From contig NZ_SMAC01000021.1 of assembly GCF_004342115.1 (NCBI RefSeq), positions 1 to 52,968 on the forward strand: a DNA stretch of 52,968 nt. Reading direction: 5' to 3'. The position numbers were made by a program, and so were the translations under genes. Position 1 is the first letter of the stretch. Every line of letters starts with the position of its first letter. Under the pieces are notes generated by a model that saw nothing but the letters and a program-made list of their open reading frames with translations, was not told the DNA's origin and did not search any database. Source of the DNA: Mannheimia haemolytica. Its GTDB lineage: Bacteria; Pseudomonadota; Gammaproteobacteria; Enterobacterales; Pasteurellaceae. Shown piece by piece: positions 39,458-47,314 of the stretch.

Positions 39458-40016
39458 CTTGCACTATGCGGACATTATTGTGCGAGACCCTAAATATAAA
39501 GCATTAGCGGATTTAAGCAAGCGGTTAAATTTGCTCGATACTTCGCAAATTATGACTACGCTGGTGGATTTATTGGGCGACGAATGTATCCCATTGCTGG
39601 CAGAAAAATGGTCGGTAACCGGCTATGACGGCTTATTGGTTGCAGATAGCGAAAACTCAAAGCGAGCCTTAATTAAAAGAGCAATCGAACTACATCAACT
39701 AAAAGGCACGCCTTGGTCAATTCGTGAAGTATTACGCAGACTAGGTTTCGGAGAGGTTGAGATTGACGAGGGACTGAAAAATCGGCTGTATGAAAGCACT
39801 TATGTGAGCGGAATCCCCGAAAACGAACGCTGGGCGCACTATGCGATTAGGTTGAGTAACCCGATTACCAATGAGCAAGCTCGCAATATCCGTAAGGTCT
39901 TACGCAATTTTGCTCCGGCTCGTTGCTCTCTTGCAGTTTTGGATTATAAAGCAGCTCCAATTCGATATAACAATAAAGCAACCTACAACGGCACATATAA
40001 CCACGGTTCAAGTTAA
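39450..40016 (+). CDS. Tail protein I (P2 GpI-like)
   Basis: A 188-residue protein of the P2 I family: ALADLSKRLNLLDTSQIMTTLVDLLGDECIPLLAEKWSVTGYDG, KGTPWSIREVLRRLGFGEVEIDEG and the closing RKVLRNFAPARCSLAVLDY. It connects wedge and fibre. A GGAGCG ribosome site lies within gene J. Confidence 0.92.
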   Translation: MASLHYADIIVRDPKYKALADLSKRLNLLDTSQIMTTLVDLLGDECIPLLAEKWSVTGYDGLLVADSENSKRALIKRAIELHQLKGTPWSIREVLRRLGFGEVEIDEGLKNRLYESTYVSGIPENERWAHYAIRLSNPITNEQARNIRKVLRNFAPARCSLAVLDYKAAPIRYNNKATYNGTYNHGSS

Positions 40017-40025
40017 GGATAAATT

Positions 40026-42632
40026 ATGGCAGGTGTACAAGAAACCGCACAGTGGGAAAACCACGTTTACAGAATTGAAGAAAATGACCCAGTCCACGGA
40101 GGAGAAAACGGTGTAACCAATAAGCCAATTAAGCACCTAGCAAACCGCACGCTCTATCTGCGTAGATTGCTCACCGAGGCAGGACAACGCATTAACCCGA
40201 AAAAAATCACAGCTACCAGCAAAAATAGTAATGATTTAACTGGGCATACTCACGAGATTGACCACGCAAGCCTAACGCAAAAAGGCATTGTGCAGTTAAA
40301 TGCGAGTATCCAATCAACTAGCACAACTGAGTCTGCAACCCCTTCAGCAGTTAAAGCAGCCTATGATAAAGCAGCAACAGCAGAACAAAAAGCGACATTG
40401 GCAAATGAGAAAGTCGAGGCGATTAAAGTAGGCGGACGAAACCTCCTCATTCAATCCAACACCCCACACAACGGGAATGCGTACTCAGTCAGATACGCAT
40501 TGGCTGAGGCTCCGAAAGTAGGCGAAGAGATTGTAGTCACTCTATGGGGTGAACTTGGCTCTCAACGTACCGGAATTGGCGTTTATAACTCTCAAGGCAC
40601 TACCGAGTTGGCAAAACTGGTCAAAATTCGTGATGGAGTTTATCAAGGTAAAGGCATTTGGCGTAAGCCGATGAGTGAGGGACGAGAGCGAACGCCTAAC
40701 GACACGCACCTGAATGTGTATTTTTACCCGAAAACCGCAACAGATAATAACCGTATTGACAGAATACAGCTTGAGCGTGGTTCAATCGGCACAGATTGGA
40801 CGCCAAACGAGGCAGACTTACAGGCAGAGATTAGTGCAATCCGCACTAAACTAATCCCTGTACGGGGTGGCAATGTTGCTACAACCTTAAATGCGGCTAA
40901 GCGGTCGGATTGGTTTAGAGAAATGCAAATCCCTTATCAAAGTGGTTGGGGGTATTACACCCAAGCATTTCATAACTCTGGGACGCAACATAATTACAGC
41001 AATCTACCGCAGACAGGTCGTTATTATTTTATTGCCGAACTCTATCATAACTCTGGTTATTCTCACTTGCGTATCACCTATCCAAGTTTAAAACGCACCT
41101 TTGAGAGTGCTATCAACCTTAACAATGAGGATTTGATTCTAGATTGGCGTGAGGTGGTGTTTTTAAAAGATGGATTGTATCAAGGCACTTTTAAAACAAC
41201 AGGCACACTAGAGTCTGCTTATCGTCTAAGAGCGGCTCGTGATGATGAACGTTATCAGCCATACCTGCAAATGGTCGATATGGGCTATGACCTTGCCAAT
41301 CCCCCGGTAGGAAAAAACAAAATTATTGGCAGTGTTGATTATTACGTTAAAAACGGCACAAGCGAGTCTTCCAAAGCGACGATGATGGCAGCGGCAATGC
41401 CTGACAAGAACGTATTTTGGGAAGTAGCATTGTGGAATGCAGCACAGCAACGGAATGTGTTGTTTAAGGGGTATAGCAAGACTAACAATTTGAGTATTGG
41501 TAAAACCACCGACAATGAGCGAGACCGAGTACAAGTCAATGGCACAATCCAAGCCACCGCACCGGCTGATAACGCCAATAACGACCAAGTGCCGACTACG
41601 GCTTGGGTGCGTAAGATGGCTAAGCCTCTATATGATGCGGCATTTAAAATTGACACTGCTAATCAAAATAAAAATTTGAATACTCTTCTTGGTAAAAATA
41701 CAGTCTGGGGGGTTGCCGGTAGAGAGGCTAACACGACTAAATTAGGCAATATTTACAATTACGGTGTAGGACTTACCTTAAGTGCAGCTGGTGCAAATGC
41801 AATGCTCTATATCCCTCATTCGAGAGCAGGACAAAATAATGGCGTTTGGGTGCAATCATCATTTACCGGTAATGAGGCAGCTCCGGTATGGCAAAGGATT
41901 GATGGCACAGACTGGGGGGACATCCGGAATAATCCACTTAGTCACGGCAACGGTATTTTACATTACAACGGCAGTTATTTAAGTGTTGTTGCAAATAATG
42001 GGGACTATGCTGGCTTTGAGGTAGTAAGAAGAGGCAATCAAGGTAATTTTACAGTACGGTATGAGCCTTTGCCGGATAAACGTATTAAATGGTGGGTACA
42101 AGGCAGCCACGAGATATTTATGCCAGCCAAAGGTGGCACAGTCGCTTTAATTAGCGATATTGCTAATACTGTTAAAGCCTCTGTCAGTCGTAGCACAAAA
42201 TCCCGTACTATTAACGGTAATAGTGCTGATGATAACGGCACAGCGAAGAAAATGGAGCTGGTCGGTGAGGTAGTGGTTTATCCGGACGGTAAAATTGAAC
42301 AGTTTTTTCATCTGAAACAGTTTAGGGATATTTGGTTCGCAAAAGAGGAGAATGCAGTAGGTATTGCTAACAGAGATTATTGGGGGAGATTAATCCCTAT
42401 CCCGCTTTGGACGGCAATGCCGAATAAGGTGTTGTATGTGGATGCACAGCTTGCTCGCAGTAGTAGCTCAACCTTAAGTCCAATGTATACAACAGAAGCC
42501 GTAGAACACCAAGTAGCGTGGGCAGTCCGTAAACAAGGTAATAACAAAGGACAAGTATGGATAGATATTGGCCGAATTCTTGGGGGAGCGTCGGAACATA
42601 TCGACTTGATTGTTAAAGTGGAGGGTTATTAA
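40026..42632 (+). CDS. Tail fibre protein
   Basis: An 868-residue fibre. Residues 1-100 contain the fibre N-terminal region with LTGHTHEIDHASLTQKGIVQLNASIQSTSTTESATPSAVKAAYDKA, the P2/lambda-type fibre repeat. The middle carries a GGRNLLIQSNTPHNG lectin-like module (about 136), a degenerate second module at about 280, and NNDQVPTTAWVRKMA before a receptor-binding distal part. It determines host range. No invertase or inverted fibre cassette is nearby. Confidence 0.9.
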   Translation: MAGVQETAQWENHVYRIEENDPVHGGENGVTNKPIKHLANRTLYLRRLLTEAGQRINPKKITATSKNSNDLTGHTHEIDHASLTQKGIVQLNASIQSTSTTESATPSAVKAAYDKAATAEQKATLANEKVEAIKVGGRNLLIQSNTPHNGNAYSVRYALAEAPKVGEEIVVTLWGELGSQRTGIGVYNSQGTTELAKLVKIRDGVYQGKGIWRKPMSEGRERTPNDTHLNVYFYPKTATDNNRIDRIQLERGSIGTDWTPNEADLQAEISAIRTKLIPVRGGNVATTLNAAKRSDWFREMQIPYQSGWGYYTQAFHNSGTQHNYSNLPQTGRYYFIAELYHNSGYSHLRITYPSLKRTFESAINLNNEDLILDWREVVFLKDGLYQGTFKTTGTLESAYRLRAARDDERYQPYLQMVDMGYDLANPPVGKNKIIGSVDYYVKNGTSESSKATMMAAAMPDKNVFWEVALWNAAQQRNVLFKGYSKTNNLSIGKTTDNERDRVQVNGTIQATAPADNANNDQVPTTAWVRKMAKPLYDAAFKIDTANQNKNLNTLLGKNTVWGVAGREANTTKLGNIYNYGVGLTLSAAGANAMLYIPHSRAGQNNGVWVQSSFTGNEAAPVWQRIDGTDWGDIRNNPLSHGNGILHYNGSYLSVVANNGDYAGFEVVRRGNQGNFTVRYEPLPDKRIKWWVQGSHEIFMPAKGGTVALISDIANTVKASVSRSTKSRTINGNSADDNGTAKKMELVGEVVVYPDGKIEQFFHLKQFRDIWFAKEENAVGIANRDYWGRLIPIPLWTAMPNKVLYVDAQLARSSSSTLSPMYTTEAVEHQVAWAVRKQGNNKGQVWIDIGRILGGASEHIDLIVKVEGY

Positions 42633-43235
42633 ATGGCATATTTTGTGAATGTGATTGATGAGCAAGGCAATTATGAGCTAATTGATGATGAGTTTATTGG
42701 GCTGTATCCGGATTTGGATTTTAACACATTACCCAAACTCACGGATAAGCAATATCAGACCTACCTTGCCAAAGCAAACGGCAAAGAGCGATTTGTAAAT
42801 GGCGAATTTGTGTATGAGCAAATTAAGGTGGATATGCAAGCGGTCATTTCCACTGAAAAATCTGCAAAGTTAGCAGAGATTAACCAAAAAGCACAAGCCT
42901 TTATCAATGATTTAGCCAAATACAACGAAACGCCTCAGTTTGAGCGTGACACTTGGCTTGAGCAAGCGAAAGAGGCAAAAGCGTGGGTGGCTGACCCAAC
43001 CGTACAAACGCCAACCCTTGAGTTAATTGCGCAAATGCGAGGCATACCGCTCGACACGCTACGCCAAAAAGCCTACGAAAAAGCGATGGCGTATCAAACG
43101 GTGGCTGCTATTGTAGCAGGGCAACGGCAAGGATACGAAGACCGCCTAGAGCAAGCGGAAACCTTAGAGCAGATTCAGGCGATTGAGCCGATGTATCAAT
43201 TACCGCAAGGAGCAAACAATGAGCAAACTGACTAA
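42633..43235 (+). CDS. Fibre-associated tail protein
   Basis: A 200-residue protein immediately after the fibre stop. It has an N-terminal VIDEQGNYELIDDEFIGLYPDLDFNTLPKLTDKQYQTYLAKANGKERF module, then a long helical middle. Position and layout suggest a fibre chaperone or adaptor (Tfa-like); the family is not certain. It overlaps the next gene by 17 bases. Confidence 0.7.
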   Translation: MAYFVNVIDEQGNYELIDDEFIGLYPDLDFNTLPKLTDKQYQTYLAKANGKERFVNGEFVYEQIKVDMQAVISTEKSAKLAEINQKAQAFINDLAKYNETPQFERDTWLEQAKEAKAWVADPTVQTPTLELIAQMRGIPLDTLRQKAYEKAMAYQTVAAIVAGQRQGYEDRLEQAETLEQIQAIEPMYQLPQGANNEQTD

Positions 43236-43494
43236 ATTAAAATCGTGGAGCTACCACGTCTTAATTGCAATAGATCAACTCTTTAACGCTCTCACCGGTG
43301 GAGCAGCGGACGAAACATTTTCTAGCCGTTGCTACCGTGGTGCAGTGCTTGCGGAAAATCCGAAAAAACGTTGGCGTTTTTGGCACTCTTTTGTGAATTG
43401 CTTATTTTTAGACCCAAAGCACTGCTACTCCGCTTATAAAGCGGAGGTACACCGCAAGCAGTATCCGAAGGCATTTAGACTTGGGGGGATTTAA
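43219..43494 (+). CDS. Small conserved fibre-region protein, unknown
   Basis: A 91-residue basic protein (MSKLTKLKSWSYHVLIAIDQL...ADETFSSRCYRGAVL...RWRFWHSFVNCLFLDPKHC). Similar small proteins occur near tail fibres of many gamma-proteobacterial phages and are sometimes mislabelled as helicase; nothing helicase-like is present. The GCAAGGAG site sets the start at 43219. Its stop shares a base with the next ATG. Confidence 0.7.
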   Translation: MSKLTKLKSWSYHVLIAIDQLFNALTGGAADETFSSRCYRGAVLAENPKKRWRFWHSFVNCLFLDPKHCYSAYKAEVHRKQYPKAFRLGGI

Positions 43495-43832
43495 TGAAAA
43501 AGCAAAACTTAAAATTAGTGCGGGGCGATGATGTGAGTTTTAGATTCAGCATTAAAGACAGCACCGGACAACCTCTTGCGTTAAAGGATTTGCGGTTTGA
43601 TTTGCACTTAGTCAGCTATCAAGGTGAGGTGCTGATTGCTCTCTCTACTGATGATGGCAGTATTGAGACAGCAGAGGCTGGTCAGATGGTGTTACATTTT
43701 AGTCACCAGCAAACTGCTCGAGCTGAATGGACAAGTGCCAATTATGACTTGCAACTCACTACCGCAGAGGGTAAGAGAAAAACGATTATGTATGGCGTTG
43801 TGCAACTCACGCACGACTATACAAGAGTCTAG
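43494..43832 (+). CDS. Small beta-sandwich-like phage protein
   Basis: A 112-residue protein (NLKLVRGDDVSFRFSIKDSTGQPLALKDLRFDLHLVSYQG...), with alternating beta strands like baseplate BppU-type N-domains. It may attach fibre-region components. A GGGGGG site precedes the ATG. Function inferred only from its look and position. Confidence 0.65.
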   Translation: MKKQNLKLVRGDDVSFRFSIKDSTGQPLALKDLRFDLHLVSYQGEVLIALSTDDGSIETAEAGQMVLHFSHQQTARAEWTSANYDLQLTTAEGKRKTIMYGVVQLTHDYTRV

Positions 43833-43841
43833 GAGGTGGAG

Positions 43842-44006
43842 ATGACCTCTATCATTGAACTAGACCTGACTGATGACCTCATCATTGAGGTGCAGTTAGA
43901 TAGCACAATCATTACCGGCGATAGCTTTTTAGCCAACCTGCCGGATTTACTCCAAATTTACAACCAAGCAAAGTCAGATAGCAGTAAGGAGCTTAACAAT
44001 GACTAA
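43842..44006 (+). CDS. Small acidic phage protein
   Basis: A 54-residue acidic protein (MTSIIELDLTDDLIIEVQLD...) with a strong AGGAGG site. It overlaps the next gene by eight bases. No family recognised; it is part of the distal fibre operon. Confidence 0.65.
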   Translation: MTSIIELDLTDDLIIEVQLDSTIITGDSFLANLPDLLQIYNQAKSDSSKELNND

Positions 44007-44703
44007 ACACAAAAACCACGAAAACCACCCGATTGCTATAACATTCTACCAACTTGGCAAAGATGTCGGCGACATTAACCGCCGGCTAGCGGTTATTGAG
44101 CAACGTGAGCAATCAGCACAGCCAAGCCAACCACAAGCTGAGGCGGTTACAATGCCACAGCAAGATGCTGTTGCCATTAATAACATCAATGCCGTTTTGG
44201 AGGCGGTCGAAAAATACAAAACTTTTGAAAAATACAACACTCAGTGGCAAGAGCGTTTTGAAAAATTCCTGTCTCGTAACCCGAATGATTACGAGTTAAG
44301 TGAAGAGCAACGCCAAAAACTTTACCACACGATGTGCCAGCATTTGTGGCAGGTGAACTTTACTGAAATCAATAGTAAACAGTATGAATTACCGATCCCG
44401 CAACAATTCCAGGGTAAGTTTGGCTATATTGTCAAAACCTCGGGCGGTAGCACAGAAATTAGTTTTGAGTTGCTATCTGAAACTCACAGCACTTATCTTT
44501 ATCCGGATAGCTATATTCCCGAGGGCGGTGGCGATGTAATGCTCAAGCCGGCTTATATTTATTTAGTGATTCCGGACTTAGTTGCAATGCGTGAGCCGGA
44601 GGTGGTGGGGGTTTCACCGCTGAAACTGAACATTCTGCAGAAACACCTGCTGACACCTCAGAAACTACAGGAGCAGAAGCCCTTGAACACGAAGGCAAAC
44701 TGA
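43999..44703 (+). CDS. Distal tail-region protein, possible frameshift
   Basis: A 234-residue protein: a charged N-terminal coiled coil (FYQLGKDVGDINRRLAVIEQRE), a helical middle (KYKTFEKYNTQWQERFEKFLSRNPNDYELSEEQRQ) and a beta-rich domain (YIVKTSGGSTEISFELLSETHS). After a GGTGGTGGGGG run at 44605-44615 the zero frame gives a poor tail, while the -1 frame continues with 60 sensible residues ending NYYVAGNLFYNGIPD at 44804. The true protein probably uses that frame. Confidence 0.6.
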   Translation: MTKHKNHENHPIAITFYQLGKDVGDINRRLAVIEQREQSAQPSQPQAEAVTMPQQDAVAINNINAVLEAVEKYKTFEKYNTQWQERFEKFLSRNPNDYELSEEQRQKLYHTMCQHLWQVNFTEINSKQYELPIPQQFQGKFGYIVKTSGGSTEISFELLSETHSTYLYPDSYIPEGGGDVMLKPAYIYLVIPDLVAMREPEVVGVSPLKLNILQKHLLTPQKLQEQKPLNTKAN

Positions 44704-44831
44704 TTGATGGCGTATGGCATTTTGAGCAAGAGCCGGTAAATCCACCGAGAGATCAGAATTATTATGTGGCAGGTAACCTGTTCTACAACGGCATACCGGA
44801 TTGATAAATTGATGTTTCAGTAAACCTAATT

Positions 44832-44853
44832 AGGGGGGAATCCCCCTTTTTTA
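44832..44853 (+). terminator. Rho-independent terminator after fibre operon
   Basis: AGGGGG (44832-44837), loop GAAT, CCCCCT (44842-44847), then a T run. It ends the late tail transcript before the methyltransferase gene. Confidence 0.85.
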
Positions 44854-44871
44854 TTATTATAAGGAAAGAAA

Positions 44872-44955
44872 ATGAATAAATCTTTAGTAGCGTTAGCTGT
44901 TGCAGCGATGGCATCGAAAGCACAAACTAAACAGCAAGCAAGCATTGTGAGATAG
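44872..44955 (+). CDS. 27-residue leader-like peptide before methyltransferase
   Basis: MNKSLVALAVAAMASKAQTK and seven more residues, with AAGGAAAG upstream. It reads like a signal peptide or a short hydrophobic leader. It ends inside sequence that, in the -1 frame, encodes the conserved N-terminus of the following methyltransferase. It may control or supply that gene's translation. Confidence 0.5.
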   Translation: MNKSLVALAVAAMASKAQTKQQASIVR

Positions 44956-45002
44956 AGAAAGTATTTAAACAAGCTCCTTTACCCTTTTCAGGGCAAAAAC
45001 GG

Positions 45003-45791
45003 ATGTTTTTATCCCATTTCAAACAGGTGTTAAATGCAAATATTGAAGCAGACGGGAAAGATTGGACTATTATAGATGTTTTTGGTGGGAGTGGGTTGCT
45101 TGCACATACCGCAAAGCGTGAGAAACCGTTAGCAAGAGTGATTTATAATGATTTTGATAATTACGCCGAACGGCTAAACCATATCAAAGAGACAAATCAA
45201 CTTCGCCAAGAAATCTACCAAATTGTTGATGAAATTATACCAAAAAATAAGAGAATTAGCAATGAAATTAAAGCTAAAATCATCAATAAAATCAATGATT
45301 TTGAGGGGTTTAAAGACCTCAAATGCTTAAGTTCTTGGTTATTGTTTAGCGGTGAGCAAGTTGCAACTTTAGATGAGTTATTTAAGCACGATTTTTGGCA
45401 CTGTGTGCGGCAAAGTGACTATCCTGAAGCAACGGGTTATCTTGATGATATTGAGGTGGTTAGTGAGTCCTTTCATCAATTATTGCCGAGATTTCACGAC
45501 AAAGAGAAAGTATTATTGATTCTTGACCCACCTTATCTTTGCACAAGGCAGGAAAGCTATAAGCAGGAAAATTACTTTGATTTAATTGATTTCTTACGGT
45601 TGATAGACCTTACTAAACCACCTTATATCTTCTTTAGCTCAACCAAAAGCGAGTTTATTCGCTTTATTCACTATATGGTTCAAAACAGAAAAGAAAACTG
45701 GCAAGCGTTTGAGGGAGCGGAAAGAATAGTGGTTAATGCCTCGGCAAGTTATAACGGCAAATATGAGGATAATATGGTGTATAAGTTCTAA
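45003..45791 (+). CDS. Phage DNA adenine methyltransferase (Hin1523-like)
   Basis: 262 residues from the first ATG. It has SAM-binding IIDVFGGSGLLAHT (about 22) and catalytic LLILDPPYLCT (about 169), so an N6-adenine enzyme of the Dam/D12 class. It sits at the right end like Mu mom; the FluMu counterpart Hin1523 is a nonspecific adenine methyltransferase that protects phage DNA. The same frame is open upstream to 44931 and encodes KVFKQAPLPFSGQKR, the family's N-terminal SAM-loop region, but without a start codon. The gene may need frameshifting from the leader ORF or be N-terminally crippled. Confidence 0.85.
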   Translation: MFLSHFKQVLNANIEADGKDWTIIDVFGGSGLLAHTAKREKPLARVIYNDFDNYAERLNHIKETNQLRQEIYQIVDEIIPKNKRISNEIKAKIINKINDFEGFKDLKCLSSWLLFSGEQVATLDELFKHDFWHCVRQSDYPEATGYLDDIEVVSESFHQLLPRFHDKEKVLLILDPPYLCTRQESYKQENYFDLIDFLRLIDLTKPPYIFFSSTKSEFIRFIHYMVQNRKENWQAFEGAERIVVNASASYNGKYEDNMVYKF

Positions 45792-45798
45792 AAATTTA

Positions 45799-45829
45799 AA
45801 CGCCCTTTGATAGTGATTTAAAGGGCGTT
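45799..45829 (-). terminator. Hairpin near the prophage right end
   Basis: AACGCCCTTT (45799-45808) pairs with AAAGGGCGTT (45820-45829). Flanking TTTAAAC and an A-rich tail make a T-rich exit only on the minus strand, so it may stop transcription entering from the host side. The right-end transposase sites follow. Confidence 0.4.
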
Positions 45830-45835
45830 AAAAAA

Positions 45836-45852
45836 CCATTAAAATTAAGAAA
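45836..45852 (+). promoter_or_regulatory. Inner right-end MuA-type site
   Basis: CCATTAAAATTAAGAAA differs from the L1 core by one base and is in the same orientation as L1, opposite to R1 and R2. Confidence 0.55.
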
Positions 45853-45869
45853 GTAAAGCTCCTGTTTTC

Positions 45870-45908
45870 TTTCGTAGTTTTCGTGGTTGCGTTTCGCAGT
45901 TTTGTTGG
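45870..45908 (-). promoter_or_regulatory. MuA-type end binding sites R1 and R2
   Basis: On the minus strand CCAACAAAACTGCGAAA (45908-45892) and CCACGAAAACTACGAAA (45886-45870) are 22 bp apart, the spacing of R1 and R2 in Mu. Both fit CCAnnAAAACTnnGAAA. R1 begins nine bases from the TACA end. Confidence 0.75.
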
Positions 45909-45917
45909 CTCGCTACA

Positions 45918-45922
45918 TTGAT
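45918..45922. repeat. Right 5-bp target duplication TTGAT
   Basis: TTGAT follows TACA directly and matches 8577-8581. Confidence 0.93.
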
Positions 45923-47258
45923 TTTTGTTGCAGATGCTATTTTATTTATTATTTTGTTAAATACCTTGCCTTTTACGCCTGAAGCCAATAAGGGGTTGGC
46001 ATTGTTAATTTTCATTGCCGTCTTATGGCTAACAGAAGCATTACACGTTACGGTTACGGCATTATTAATTCCGATTTTGGCTGTAGCACTGGGGCTGGTT
46101 AAATCAAAAGAAGCTCTTGTTGCTTTTGCTGATCCAACGATTTTCTTATTTTTTGGAGGCTTTGCCTTAGCGACAGCATTACACATTCAGTAGCTAGATC
46201 GTATGATTGCCAATAAAATTATGGCATTAGCTAAAGGTAAATTATCGATTGCAGTTATTTTATTTGCGGTAACAGCGTTTTTGTCAATGTGGATGAGTAA
46301 TACAGCTACAGCTGCAATGATGTTACCTTTGGCAATGGGGATTTTAAGTAAACTTGATCAGAAACAGAACCACAATACTTATCTTTTCGTGTTATTAGGA
46401 ATTGCTTATAGTGCCAGTATTGGTGGAATGGGTACTTTCGTGGGAAGCCCACCGAATGCGATTGTTGCTTCTCAATTGAATCTGACTTTTGCTGATTGGT
46501 TAAAATATGGTTTGCCAATTATGCTAATTTTATTCCCATTAATGATTGCAACACTATATATCGTATTTAAACCAAATTTTTCAGTTAGTTTTGATCGATC
46601 ATTTGAGAAAATTGAATTAAATCGTTCTCGTATTATCACCTTGGCTATTTTCGTCTTTATTGCGCTTGGTTGGATTTTTGGTGATAAAATTAACCCTATT
46701 ATTTCTGCATTTCTGGGAATTAATGGCAAAATTGCGAGCTTTGACACCATTCTTGCATTGATTGCCGCAGCACTTATTTGCATTACTCGTGTCGCAAATT
46801 GGCAACAGATTCAAGAAAACACCGAGTGGGGGGTATTATTCCTATTTGGTGGTGGTTTGACGTTAAGTGCTGTATTAGGACAAACTGGTGCGAGCAAAAT
46901 TATGGCTGATGGGGTCGTCTCACTAATTGAAGGGGGGCATTTTTACCTAATTGGTTTAATTGTGGCAGCATTTATTATTTTCCTAACTGAGGTTACCTCT
47001 AACACAGCCAGTGCGGCTTTGTTAGTGCCGATTTTCATCTCTATAGCACAAGCATTAAATATGCCACCGGTCGGATTAGCCTTAATTATTGGTCTAGGAG
47101 CATCTTGCGCCTTTATGTTGCCGGTTGCCACCCCACCGAATGCGATTGTATTTGGTACAGGGCAAATTAAACAAAGTGAGATGATTAAAGTTGGTTTCTG
47201 GCTAAATATTATCTCTATCTTTGTGATTGCGACTGTTGGGTATCTCTTCTGGTTGTAA
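45918..47258 (+). pseudogene. SLC13/DASS anion transporter, interrupted body
   Basis: The rest of the transporter begun at 8529. Joined at TTGAT it reads RNSLIFVADAILFIILLNTL and on, in one frame, to 47258, about 464 residues. The family blocks are present: ALHVTVTALLIPILAVALGL, LSMWMSNTATAAMMLPLAMG (substrate/sodium loop 1), GSPPNAIVASQ, EVTSNTASAALLVPIFIS (loop 2) and ATPPNAIVFGTG. A second lesion is an in-frame TAG at 46191 in LHIQ*LDRM, where relatives should have Lys (AAG to TAG). So both prophage insertion and a nonsense codon break it. Dicarboxylate/sulfate-type uptake is the family role. Confidence 0.9.
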
Positions 47259-47273
47259 TGTTAAAACAAACTA

Positions 47274-47301
47274 AAATAGCCGAGTATTTACTCGGCTATT
47301 T
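47274..47301. terminator. Bidirectional terminator
   Basis: AAATAGCCGAGT (47274-47285), loop ATTT, ACTCGGCTATTT (47290-47301), a perfect 12-bp stem between two convergent genes. Confidence 0.88.
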
Positions 47302-47314
47302 GTATTATAGAGGA

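Larger units (their letters stand above)
8582..45917 (+). mobile_element. Mu-like transposable prophage, 37,336 bp
   Basis: It is bounded by TGTA and TACA with a TTGAT duplication and contains everything expected: repressor, ner, MuA, MuB, Gam, GemA, Mor/C-type activator, lysis, terminase, portal, head, contractile tail, fibre and a terminal DNA methyltransferase. Early genes and gp25-37 order follow Mu; the capsid protein is unlike Mu T; the tail is P2-type (sheath, tube, E/E' frameshift, T, U, X, D, V, W, J, I). No gin invertase, mom or com was seen. Reading frames of all core genes are open, so it may be functional. Confidence 0.96.

Noticed and set aside
40026-43235. Invertible tail fibre cassette as in Mu
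   Set aside because: No gin-like recombinase and no inverted repeats or alternate fibre ends were seen around the fibre genes.
43219-43494. Helicase annotation for the 91-residue protein
   Set aside because: No Walker or helicase motif; the protein is too small and basic. The label in similar phages looks like an error.
44804-45917. mom/com genes at the right end
   Set aside because: No Com zinc finger and no Mom motifs; the gene there has FGGSG and DPPY of an adenine methyltransferase.
45903-45927. Site-specific integration into a tRNA gene
   Set aside because: The ends have a 5-bp duplication and MuA-type sites, and no integrase is present; insertion is transpositional into a protein gene.
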